DNA from: Boswellia sacra
Taxonomy: Eukaryota > Streptophyta > Magnoliopsida > Sapindales > Burseraceae
Direction: 5' to 3'
Assembly (NCBI GenBank): GCA_013180625.2
Contig: SNVD02003442.1
Coordinates: 62,001 to 126,000 of the forward strand
DNA length: 64,000 nucleotides
In this document: one piece after another, positions 45,818 to 56,843 of the stretch
Position numbering within the stretch: the stretch's first letter is position 1
Layout: each line of letters begins with the position of its first letter
Position numbers and translations under genes: made by a program
The notes under the pieces: generated by a model
The model's database searches: none
Told to the model about the DNA's origin: nothing
Seen by the model: only the letters and a program-made list of their open reading frames with translations

Positions 45818-46485
45818 ATGGAGCTGGGGAAACTCCAAAACGTCGAATCCAAAGGATAGTGTTATTCTTGTGGATCCTCTAACCAGGTTATAAAAAGTGA
45901 AGAGTTCGTAGAAGTAGCGAATTATCTTGGCTTAGGCTACTGTGCTGATAAGAAAAAAGATTCTGTGGTTTATGGGGGTTAGGTAGGCCTCGGTTATGGG
46001 TTGTGTGACAACAGCTGCACATGTAGGGGGTTACTCAAGTTTTAGGAGTTATTCCTAAACTTTGGCTGTAGAAAGCATTATTGGAAAAACGGTTGGGAAG
46101 GAGTTACAGGTCTCCTCTATGCATGAACGCATGGCACATATGCTCTCAATTCAGATGCCTTTATTGCTTTACCAGGTGGCTTTGGCACTCTTGAAGAAAT
46201 TTTTCAAATTGCCTCTTGGGCCCAACTGAATCTCCATCAAAACCCCATAGGTTTGTTGAATGTCAAAAATTTCTTTGATCCTTTGATAAGTTTTGTTGAT
46301 GCAGCTGTGGAACAGAATTTTATCCCTCATTCAGAGAGAAAGATCCTTATTTCTGCCACTTCTGCTGGTGAGCTACTTGACAAATTACAAGAAGTTGAGT
46401 ATGAACCTGACCCAGCTAGTACTCAAATTAATTGGGCAGGAGGGCAAAACAAAAGTGCAAATTGGATTTGAATCTCCGTTTGTAA
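45818..46485 (+). pseudogene. LOG-like: E3-borne LOG, heavily frameshifted but motif intact
   Basis: The ATG at 45818 aligns with the LOG start of E2. The first 400 bp contain many indels (for example, the GGGSLGLMG region near 45980 is broken). SSMHERMAHM follows near 46110, and the PGGxGTxxE motif at 46172-46198 reads PGGFGTLEE, the only copy with the full consensus. The segment from 46253 is open (LLNVKNFFDPLISFVDAAVE) up to a one-base loss near 46452; the original stop is at 46483. Clustered indels coincide with the poor-quality stretch, so true integrity is uncertain. Confidence 0.9.
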
Positions 46486-47832
46486 TTTTTTTTCTTCTTG
46501 TCCTTTATTTTATTTTATTTTATTTTTAGCATGTTATTTTATGAGTTTTTCAGGTCATCTCTCTTGAATACAGAAGCTTCAGGTAATGTTCTCCTATACT
46601 TATCTCTCTACATTTAACATGAGGACAATGTTCATTGGTTGTGGGTGGAAGGATAGTAGGAAATAAGTGTGTCTTGAAATTTTATTTTTTCTTGCATTTA
46701 AAAAAAAAAAAAAGCGAGTTAGTAATTAGATTCAGAGTGCGATGTAAGGAGTTCAAATCCTCTTGAGACGCATTCTGGGTCAGGAATGGCAGAGTAGGGA
46801 GGACCAGTTTGAACTCTTCAAACCCATTCTAACCAATTTGTCATTTTATTCTTGCATTTTTGAAGACTTATTTGATATTATTTAGTCTTGATTTTTGAAT
46901 TTTATAACAAGGAAGTCTTATTCATTTCACTTTGAATCATTCAAATCTATGAACTCTCACAACCTTATCATTTAATAAATTGTGTGCTTATGTGCTCATT
47001 AAGCGAGTATCTATGAATCTTTCTTCACACACACACATACCTGGATGTATGATTGTGGGTGGCGAAATGAAATATTGCAATATTTGAGTTCTTTTGTTTT
47101 GTTTAGGATAACAACAAAAGGAAGGGGAAAGTTTAAAAAAAAATGAAAAAAATGAAAAATCAAAGAAAAAAGAAAAAAAGAAAAAAGAGAGAAAGCAATG
47201 GTGGATAAGTTTGGTCTTGTAGCCTCCTTAATTTGAGCAATTAAGCCCGAGGGGTGCCTCAACACCTAATACCCTAAGACCAACTGGTTTGGGAGTTATT
47301 GGCCCAAAGCTCGCTACATGGATTAAGAAGAAAGCTTAATGGGATTGAACATTGCACTATCCACAAGTTTCTAAGCAAAAAATAAAGCATCGGCAACCCG
47401 AGTCGTTAAGCTCGTAGGGGTGTCTTAACACCTAATGCCCTAAGGCCAACTGGTCTGGGAGTCATTAGCCTAAGGCTCGCTACATGGGTTAAAGATGCAT
47501 TCTTTCAAAAAAAAAAAAAAGAAAAAAAATGTATAAAATGAATGAATATCCCTACCTAAGGTTGTTAGCCTTAACAAATACTAGAACCGATATGGCTTAT
47601 TTCTAATAAGCCCCATAGTCATGTGTCAACTGAGCACAAAAGAAGGTTTGTGGATATCTTGACTGAAGGGTACATGAGTCATTTAAAAAAAAAAATCAGT
47701 TGAGAGTTTGTTTATTTGGATAAAATCAAGGAAAGTGCAATAATGACCACCTTGGATGTAAAATTCTATAAATCACTTCTAAATAATAACGCTTTAATTG
47801 CTAGGGACTAGCAATAAGCTAGTTGGGGGGTG
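46486..47832 (+). other. E3 3' untranslated region and polypurine tract
   Basis: Same landmarks as E2: GAGGACAATGTTC near 46620, the conserved TTCTGGGTCAGGAATGGCAG block at about 46770-46800, duplicated modules starting near 47249 and 47414, and the tract AGCTAGTTGGGGGGTG (47817-47832) before the 3' LTR. No coding frame is credible. Confidence 0.75.
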
Positions 47833-49356
47833 TGATGAACACTTAAATATGCATGTTTAATAAGAGTTTAGTTCATCATATTGCATTAATAGTGTCATTA
47901 AATTCCTCAACTTAAGCATATTTGTAGCATTTGCATCTTTGGAATTAATTTCTCTTAATTTTGGTTTTGTTACAGGTTCGGTAAAATGGGCATAACTCTC
48001 TATTTATAGATCAGAATGGTGCAATTCTTAATGTTTTGGAAAGCTGATTTAATTGTCTACAAGATTGCATTTCACAAACATCATCAAATTCGGGCTCTTA
48101 GTGGACCAAAATTGGGCTTGAAGTGAACCCATCTACAGTCCTCGCCCAGTCTGACCAGGCCTCAAGTATTTGGACCGTATCTCTCAAAATACGTATCCAA
48201 ATTGTGCAAATCAATATGTTCTAGAAAGCTGAGAGAAATATCTACAACTTTCATGAAGACATGTGATTAAAATTCACAACATTTCGATGTCAAAATTGAT
48301 GGTCAAAGTCGGTGCCTAATGATCCCAATTGTCAAAGATATTTACAACTAATATTTGACAATTATGCCCTTGTAATTTGACAAGTTTGCCCCTGGATGTA
48401 TCTATAAATAGAGGTGCCTTGTGACCCATTAGGGCATCTTGGCCTTGGCTGGAACATTTTGGCTTTGGCTAGGATCTTGTATTGTGTTTTGTGTGTTTAT
48501 GTTATTAATGAATTTCCTTTTTCTTGCATTTTATTTTCTTTCTATTATAATGTTCTTCTAATTTCTCTTTTGGTAAGAAAAGGGTGAAACCCTTGATATG
48601 AGAATAAGGATTCTCTAACCCTTAATATGTGCTTAATAATCTTAATCTGATAATGTTTATTCAATATGATTTATATTTAATTTCTTAATCAATCTTGACA
48701 CCACTCGTAAAGTGGAGGTCTTGATCCATTGTCGACAATCCTTGGCACATCAAATGCTTGGATCCTTTCTAGATGATGTATGGTTCTTCCTTACCGACAC
48801 GAATCTAGTTAGGAACCTTGATTTGTTGTAGACATATGATGATTGGCACATTGGATGCTTGAACCCATTTACAAGAAGTGGTATAAATATTGGTAATGAA
48901 ACAAATATAATTCATATAACTAAAATGGGTTAATTATCCTTATTTGAAATATCAAGGGCGGATCCCTTAACCTTAGCTTCATTGTTATTGTGTTAATTCC
49001 TCTTGTATTTTAATTATTCTATTGTTTATTAACTTTTATTTTATTTACTATGGTAGGTTCTACCACCTTATGAAATTGTTCTTTAATTTACTATGGTTGG
49101 TTATACCACCTATTTCCATGGATGGTTTTACCTCCTCTTGCTTTTTGTTTTATATTTGAATGGTCGTAATACCGCCTACCATCTTACATATTTATTGATA
49201 TTCTCTTGTTATTTCTTTGAATCATCCATATCACATTTGCTTATCTTATAATTCGTAACGCTTAAATTCCCTTCCTTGTGGATCGACCCCGGTCTTACCG
49301 GGTTTATTACTTCGACACTCCTATACTTGGGAGGCAATCCTTTTTTGGATGTGTCA
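47833..49356 (+). mobile_element. E3 3' LTR
   Basis: TGATGAACAC to GGATGTGTCA. The TATAAATAGAGG box is at 48403. The four-fold GGTTNTACCACCT segment is at about 49052-49190. Nearly identical to the 5' LTR, differing by scattered substitutions and small indels. Followed by the TATAA duplication. Confidence 0.96.
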
Positions 49357-49361
49357 TATAA

Positions 49362-49584
49362 TGAACCAAGAATTTTTCCCAATGGATTGGAAGAAATCAA
49401 GAATAGAAATAAGAATTCTTAGAAAAAGGGCATGAAACCTAACAAATGCAAAGTCTGAAGAGATCAAAGAAGAATGAAGAATACTTAGTTGAAGGTATGA
49501 AGAATGAAAAGGTCTAAAGACCGCAAGAAGGTGCATGATAGACGTTTTCCTAGTGGGCATGAATTAGAAGAAACCTTAGGAAAT
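49362..49584. other. Unassigned flank after E3
   Basis: No gene is seen. It continues the purine-rich sequence interrupted by E3 (AAAGGTCTAAAGA-type phrases near 49440 and 49505). Confidence 0.4.
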
Positions 49585-49860
49585 AGGTACACTTAAGAGT
49601 GTTTTAAGCCCTTAAAATAGGCAAAAGCCCTAAGAAGAGGTGCACCAAAGAGTATTGAAAAAACCTTAGGAAGTAGAAGTAGGTGCACTTAAGAGTGTTT
49701 TAAGCCCTTATAATAGGCGTAAGCCTTGAGAAAAGGCGCAATGAAGAGTGTTTAAAAACCCTAGGATGTAGGTGCACTTAAGAGTGTTTGAAACCCTTAG
49801 AATAGGTGCATTGAAAAGTGCTAACAAACCCTATGAAGTAGGTGCATTGAAGAGTAATTT
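49585..49860 (+). repeat. About 90-96-bp tandem repeat
   Basis: Three copies of a unit beginning GGTGCACTTAAGAGTGTTTT (anchors ACTTAAGAGT at 49591, 49687 and 49777). Each consists of two related half-units of about 45 bp, with shorter half-units after 49800. Confidence 0.8.
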
Positions 49861-49869
49861 CATCTTAGC

Positions 49870-50165
49870 ATCGTAAGGATGCACTTCATGCATTAGAAGA
49901 ATGTATTTTTCTGCACTAAAAAAGTGCACATCACGCATTGTATGGATGCACTTCATGCATTAGGAGAATGCATCTGTCTACACTAGAAGCGTACATATTG
50001 TGCATCATAAGGATGCATTTTGTGCATTAGAAAGATGCAATCATCCATATTAGAAGAGTGCACATTGCGTATTATAAGGATGCATTCCATTCATTAGAAG
50101 AATGCATTTGTTCGCACTCGAGGAGTGCATTTCATGCATTAGAAGGATACATATTAATCCTTAAG
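49870..50165 (+). repeat. About 67-bp tandem repeat
   Basis: Four or more copies with a 66-68-bp period (anchors GCACTTCATG or variants at 49881, 49948, 50014 and 50082), rich in TGCATTAGAAG. It lies just upstream of a Tat-type LTR, the position where Tat/Ogre elements are known to carry tandem repeats. Confidence 0.85.
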
Positions 50166-50329
50166 CGGGCACACCTCTTTTGCAAAAATCAAAAATGAGA
50201 GTAGATGTTGAGAAGTCTAACAGAATGCAAATGAAAGCGAAGATGTCAAGATGAGAAGAGGAAAGACCAAGTAAGAATACTTTGTCAATCTTTGTGTCTC
50301 ACAAACCTCTCCATGGTATGGGGCAAGCT

Positions 50330-52408
50330 ATAGACACTTGATTTTTGGGACTTAATGATAAACGAAGAGCAAAAGAAATGACCCAAATGCCTGTGGAAGA
50401 AAAAACAAGAGAGTTGAGGAAAAATTGATCAAAAGCTTTAAAGATCGACACATGACTTTGAAAAATCATAGACATTAATCCAAGAGGAATCTGATGATGA
50501 GTCATATACTGTTGTGAAGCTATGTGTGTATAGTTTTCACAAAATTTTATGAATTGCAAATTAGAGTTGAACTCAAACAGTTATGCACGATCAAACGGCT
50601 GAAGGTCAAAAATGACTCCATTGAAAAAATGTAAAACTGAAGGGTTTGGTGGGTCACAATCGGCCAACAGTTGTAGGACAGTTGGCCGGCTATCCTACCA
50701 CTGGTTGACGGTCCACCCACAATCAGTCAGCTATCCCACTATCGGTCGATAGTCCTTACATGTCAGTAAGCTAGCTGTCTTTTCCTTATTTTTGAAAAAT
50801 TTTGTTAACAACCTTCCATTTTTGCTTTTCCTTCCTTTTTTCAACTCAACCCTCAACTATATAAACCCTTTTTGTCCTCACTCTCACTCACACATTGAAA
50901 TCTTCTATTGTTCTCTTGAAGACACACTTGAGAATTTAATGAGTCTTTTCTAGTTTAATATTTTTTTAGGCATTCTATTGCTCTAAACCCAGAAAGGGTA
51001 TGTCTTGAGAGTAGTTCTCTCTTCTTCCTCCCCTTTTCTTATTTATTTTTCTTGCTTTAGAATAAGCATGTTTAGGTTTGTTTATGATTAGTATAAGCAT
51101 GTTTAAATTTTATTTTGATGCTTAGAAGCATGTTTGGATTATTATGAATTGTTCCAATCCTTGTTTGTTTTGCGAGATGGACAAGCGTGTCAAGTTAGGT
51201 CTGATTTCCCTCCTTTATTAGAAACGTGTTTAGGAGTTTATTTTCTTTACGAATGCTTAAAATCATGCTCAAGAGCACATGTGTAGAATCATACTTAAGA
51301 GTACATGATTTGAATCATGCTAGGAGGACTTACAATTGTTTTGAAGCATGCTATGAAATAGTATAGAATAGGCAAGAATTGCTTTGATTGATTGAAATTG
51401 CGATGATTATCTTAATTGGTTGATTGAGCTAGGCTAGAACAGCCATGTTTTGTTATGATTGATTGACTTAGGCTAGAAATGTCATGCTAGGCTAGAATTG
51501 TCATATTTAGATTTATAATCAAATGCTAGAATTGCAATAGGCTGGAATTGCCTTATTTAGGCTAGAATGCCATGATAAAATTATCAAATCTAGGTCGAAG
51601 TGCCATGATTTTAATTTATGATCATATTTATCATTTTGATTGATTTATTTTGATCAATTACCCTTTGTAGAAATATGATTGAATTATTATATGATGCCAT
51701 GAAGTGGTGATTTACTCACATTGATAGTGAGGGATCATGACTTAGAATAATTGAATGTATGGATGAATATGCATATAAAGGCTTGATAAACATTGAATAG
51801 ACTTACATATGGTGGTAAGGAATTCTTTATTTATCAAGTCTCAAATTGATTGTTTATATTTGATATTTGAATAAATGACTTGTATGAATGAGTGAATGGA
51901 TATTTGAAGTGATAGAAGGAGTTTATCTTTATTGTTGAAAAACAATTGATGTAATCCTATCCGCTATCCCCCATGTTTGAAAAAGAATGTAATTTAATTC
52001 TCCTCCCTCTTTTTTTGTATTTATATACAACTGCTTTGAGTGAAATCACTTTACGTGCCTTAAAAAGATAAATTTGGAAATTATGTATAAAATGAACAAC
52101 TTAAGTGGACTGTATAACATAGTGTAGCTATTCTTATTTGGTATTTCCTAGTGGAGTTCGGATTTATATTCGAGCAGGCTGAAGGCTCGTACCTAACTTT
52201 TCAAACCTATTTCTGAAGTGATGAGGCTAGTTTAGGTCCTGAAACAAGGGTTCGGATTACCATCATCCATTTTTTTTAATAGAAAATTGGGTGGCGACTC
52301 CACTCTCCAGACATGCCCATGGCTTGTTTGTGTTCCCTTAAGTGTCAAAAGAGGCTTTGGCGTAGTATCATGGTCGCAAATGCTCCAGAGAGATGAAAGC
52401 CCCATTCA
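50330..52408 (+). mobile_element. Tat-like LTR D (about 2.1 kb), plus strand
   Basis: It aligns from end to end with LTR A in opposite orientation. Landmarks are TATATAAA at 50859-50866, the CATTGCTCTAAACCCAGAAAGG-like segment near 50970, the AAGCATGTTT-rich part (51060-51350), GGTGGCGACTCCACT at about 52289 and the end ...CCCATTCA at 52408. The tandem repeats upstream suggest it is a 3' LTR. No matching primer-binding site follows; instead there is minus-strand gag from another copy. Confidence 0.75.
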
Positions 52409-52419
52409 CACATGGTCTC

Positions 52420-54180
52420 TTTTGATCGTGATAGGGGCCCATCCCTTGCTCTTGGTAAACACCTTTGAAGCTAAAGGAACTACATGTTTCGGTTCCTCTT
52501 CTTATTCTCTCATGATCCCACTTCCACTTGGATCTGGTCTTTTCTCCTCCTCTGTTGTTTAATTTCTGGCTTCCTCCTATTCCAAGTCCTATTCCTTCAC
52601 CTTCACTTCTATTTCATCCTCGGTTTCTACTTTACTATGATTGCATGTCTTGCCAGGTCTACTATAGAGTCCATCTTCTTGTGTCCTCCTTGTGACTCCT
52701 TGCACTATTTCTACTTTCTTGACCCGAAATACCTTGCCACTATGAGTGTTACCATCCTCTTTAAAGGACTTCATCAGCTCCTCTTCAGTCATACCAGATC
52801 TAATCATAAAGGTCGACTTTGGTGACGGTATACTTTTGTAATTTTGGAGTGGATTCCTCCTTGTGACTGGTTACTCCTTCTCAGGATTAGGAACTCTCCT
52901 ACAATCAAGTAGGTATTGAATTTCATGACATAACCGAATACATTTATCAGTATGGTGCCCCAGTATCTAATGAAAGTCACAAAATTCCTTTGAAATAAAT
53001 AAGGCAGGAACCGAATTCGACATTGGCCTTGGTACTAAAGACAGAAGAACGGACTGAGCAATAAGCTTGGCGAAGACTTTAGGCAATGGTCATCCCAACT
53101 TACTAAACCTCCTCGGATTTCCCACAGCATTCACAGTGACATTTTTGGTGGCTGATCCACTAACTTGGTTAAAATTGCTTGCCCCTTGGTGTTACTTCAA
53201 AAAAATTTTCTTGTTTTTCGCTTTTAAATCTTTAATTTAGATCCCTGACTCATAGAGATCCTCAAATTTCTTTATTAGTATAGCTACCAACTTTTCCTTA
53301 AAGACTGGCAATGTCCCTTTTATGATCATGCAGACTTTGATCTCTTTCATTGGGTCGGTCAACCATCTCAACTACTTTCTCTCTCCATCTAGCAATGTAG
53401 GTAGCAAAAGTTTCATTATTGCCTTGGCAAGTAGCTTCTAGTTCCCACATAGAAACATTAAGCTAGCAATTGTAGATACAATGCTCTACAAATCTCTCAG
53501 ATGACTCTATCCAATCTTCCCTAATTGACTTATCAAACTGCCAGTACCATGTTATTACTAGTCCCTTCAAAGACAAGAGAGACATCCAAACAACATGCTA
53601 CCTAGATAAACTAGTTATGCCCATTATAGCTGCATATTGCATCAAATGAGTTTTTGGGTCTCCTCTCCCATTGAACTTTGGTAGTTTAGACATACAAAAA
53701 TTTGATGGAAGCTCTAACTACATATCACATAAATCATTAATACCCTTTAACTCTTTCTTCTTGATAATGGTTTGCAACTTCTCCACATCCTTGGAAAGTT
53801 GCCTCACGGATTCAAAGTCTTTTTGATTTCAAATAGTCATCCTTGTCAAATAACTCTATGCTTCTTTCTCGGTTTCTTTCCCTTTCTCTTAGCCCTTGCC
53901 ACGACTAGTGCCAGCACCATCATTATTGTCGTTGGTAGAAGTAGGTTGGGGCAACCTTGTAACCACAATCTTAGTCAAATGAGCTATTGACTGCCTAAGT
54001 GTCTCCATGTTAGCTCTTATCCTTTCTATTTCTTCATGGTTGGCCATTGTTGCGGTCTCAACAGCTATTGCTCTTTGGAGTCTACTTTCGACTTTGGTCC
54101 AACACCTACCTTCTCTAACCCAAGCTATCATAGCTACAAAACAAAAAGTTAGAACAATGCATGTACGCATTATATGCATG
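52420..54180 (-). pseudogene. Degenerate Tat-like gag (element C)
   Basis: The N-terminal part reads from about 54090 (MANHEEIERIRANMETLRQS then IAHLTKIVVTRLPQPTST; 53889-54179), a coiled-coil-like gag start. The capsid region (53000-53880) has frameshifts but retains recognisable stretches homologous to 2733-3300, such as the region around 53370-53530. The C-terminal part reaches 52430 and stops where LTR D ends, so protease and pol are absent. Confidence 0.65.
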
Positions 54181-54890
54181 AATGCATGTATGCATCGTTA
54201 CAATCACATACAATTACATACAACAAGAATATTTATTTCTTTCTAACCTTATTCTTCCCACACAACTAGCATAGTCTCTTCCATAGGATTTTCGGCTTGT
54301 CTCAAATTAACATGGAATATGCAGATATTCACTCTCTTTAATTTGGGCATGAATTTCCTTATCACCAAGACATTATGATAATAGTCTCAAGCTAAATCTT
54401 CATACATGATCTTTATCACCAAGGGTTGATGACCTCCTCTTGGTCGCTTTTAACTTCTTTGGTTATCAAAAGAGATCATGATTTGGATTGTATAATGGGT
54501 AATCATTATAGACCTAAAATCATTCATGGCTTGTTGCAAGGTTTTCACATCCAAATATGCAAAAGTTCTTAGGATATCCTATAGGAAAATTACTAAGTTC
54601 ATCTATATAGCTTGGCTCATAAGGGTCCAATGTCCAAGGGCTCTTTCCAGTGAGAGATGCCTATTAGGCTAGTTTTTTTTATTTGAAAAGAATTTGGTTC
54701 ATGCTCAAAGGTGGTAATAATGATAAGAGTTGTTAATGGGTCGAATAGAGCCAAGGACTTCTAACACCAAAGCCACGTAGTTAACAAATAAGGCAAGTTA
54801 TGCATTGTGTGTAAGTGTAGTGATGCAAGAATAAACATTAACATAACAAAACAGAAGACATAGCATTCCCTTCAGAATTAACTTCTCTTA
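54181..54890 (-). other. Untranslated leader of Tat-like element C
   Basis: No coding frame. An ATGCAT-rich cluster at 54150-54195 precedes gag, as in element A. It aligns in part with 4021-4250 (ggtggtaata/atgctcaaagg and gagccaaggacttc phrases). Confidence 0.5.
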
Positions 54891-54908
54891 TTCCCAGTGC
54901 AGTCGCCA
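54891..54908 (-). other. Primer-binding site of Tat-like element C
   Basis: The minus strand reads TGGCGACTGCACTGGGAA three bases inside the LTR end. One TGGCGACTCCACTGGGGA-type site per element is seen in A and C. Confidence 0.65.
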
Positions 54909-54911
54909 CTA

Positions 54912-56843
54912 TGAATGAGGCTTTCATCCCACCAGCATGATTGCAACCATTATACTATGTCAAGGTCTTATTGACCTAAGGGAACACAGATCAAGGCACA
55001 AAGGCAAGTCTAGAGAGTGAAATGGAGTCACCACCCATGTTCTAACCATGGGAAAATAGTGAGTGACAATAGTCCAATCCTTTGCTTCTAGACCTAAACT
55101 ACCTTCACCCTTCCAGGAAGTTTGGTACGGGATTAACCTCGCCTGGATGTGCATCCAATCTCCACTCAGGTTTGCTAAGTCCAATGTTTTTATCATATTA
55201 ATCTCTACTTTGCTAATCCTAATTGAGTTTAGAACACAACTTATTTTATCTTTGTTAAGTGTTGCATAAAATCACAAGTAATAAAATGAGAGTATAAGTA
55301 TCGTCCCACAAGGACTGTTGCTACTAGATACCGAAATTATATTAACCTCTAATTAATTAAAGTAATTATAAAAGAGAATTGAGTTGTTGGGAAGTTTAAG
55401 TAAAATTTGATTAAACTAAATTTGACACTACGTACACTCACAAAAATTTTGGATAGAAGAATTTAATGATTAAAAATCTAGGGATCTGATTTCACCAGAA
55501 TTAATCAATTTAACTTCTCTGATTCAATTAACCAATATTTATTCCTATTGTTGCCAATTGATTTCACTAATTTGATTATTATTCTTTCTCAAACAATAAT
55601 AATGTATATCAATATATTAGAATTACATCTCTGTCTCATCTAACTCACTTTTAATACCCATTAAGCGCAAGAAATCAAACAAGATTGCACAAATCACATT
55701 CATATCTCTATCTCACATGATTTATGGCAAGATAATTACGGGCTAATGTGAACATCACTTCTCAGTCTCAATCCACGTCTCAATTCATGCAACAATTGGC
55801 CAAAAAATCGTAAGCATTTAATTTAAATTGCTTCAAACAATATTGGAATAAACATCAGTCAACCAAAATCAAGAGAAATTAAACATCAAAATACGGTTAC
55901 ATCTTCACCCTAGAAAATGAAAATTAGTTCATATTACAAATTACAAACAACACAAATCTAAACATGTTTTTAAACATAAGTGAAGATAGGGATAGAAAAA
56001 CTAGCTATGGAGAGTTGAATCTTTGATGATGAAGATGATGACTGTCTGGTTTCTGTCTCTCATTTGTAAGCAATTCCTCTTCAAGTCTGAATCACCAGAG
56101 ATCTACCTTCTGCCCACCAAAATTCATCTCAGTCTGAATCCTCCTCTCTTCCATGAACTTCCCCCCTTTTTGTTCTCCCTTTCCTAGCCGACCCCCCAAA
56201 GAACAACATCCTCGAGACTTCCTTAACATGATCATTCTGTCCCCTCAAAAGTCAATACTCTCAGCTTGGTACAAGTGCTCCACCGAAAGGGTAAATGGGA
56301 TGTTTTAAAATTCCTGTCCAACTCATTTTCCTCCACAAGCCTTCCAAAATTATGAAATATAATATTGTAAAATTTTCTCTTCATTTAATCGGGTTTACAA
56401 TCCTGAAATTCTTTTAGGTACAACTCAAACAAACTTGGACAATTCATCAATTAAATACAAAAAAGGGAATGTAAAACTCAAGAATAAAGATGAAAATAAT
56501 GTATAAAAATTAGACTTATCATTAAGTATGAGATGAGAGCATGTTATACATCCAAAGAAAGAAGGGAGGAGAATAGAGTTACATTTTCAAAAACATGGGA
56601 GAACAAGGAATGGGATTGCATCAATCTTTATGGATGTGCAAAATATAGAGAAAAAAGTATGAATTAAAGCACTTAGGTCCTCCAATTAACCACAATGAAA
56701 CAATATGAATAAAATATAAAAGCATAAAAGGCAATCATTCATAAATTAAAGCACAAACAGAATGAATGAAACCTAATCAAGTAATAAATCCCTCACCACT
56801 AAATTTGAGTCCATCTATTACTCATTAGATCTCAACACACAAC
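54912..56843 (-). mobile_element. Tat-like LTR C, interrupted
   Basis: LTR homology to A covers 54912-55259 and resumes at 56527-56843 (the segment with GAGAATAGAGTTACATTT near 56570). It is broken by the 1262-bp insertion at 55260 and cut at 56843 by copia element 2. The remaining part of this LTR is not seen on the far side of the copia element. Confidence 0.65.
55260..56521 (-). mobile_element. 1262-bp TG..CA insertion, probable solo LTR
   Basis: Bounded by TG and CA and flanked by an exact TTAAG duplication (55255-55259 and 56522-56526). It has no coding capacity and I see no second LTR inside, so a solo LTR is the best reading. On the minus strand it begins TGATAAGTCTAATTT, and near its end it has CCTTGTGGGACGATACTTA. 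That phrase sits near the 3' end of many Athila/Tat-type LTRs, so a minus-strand gypsy origin is likely. Confidence 0.75.

Larger units (their letters stand above)
37684..49356 (+). mobile_element. E3: complete Athila-like LTR retrotransposon carrying LOG
   Basis: A full element of about 11.7 kb with LTRs of 1525 and 1524 bp and an exact target duplication TATAA (37679-37683 and 49357-49361). The LTRs are close to identical by eye, suggesting a fairly recent insertion. Yet the internal region, especially 39.2-39.7, 40.9-41.3 and 44.1-46.1 kb, is full of one-base indels. That mismatch suggests assembly errors. Confidence 0.95.
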
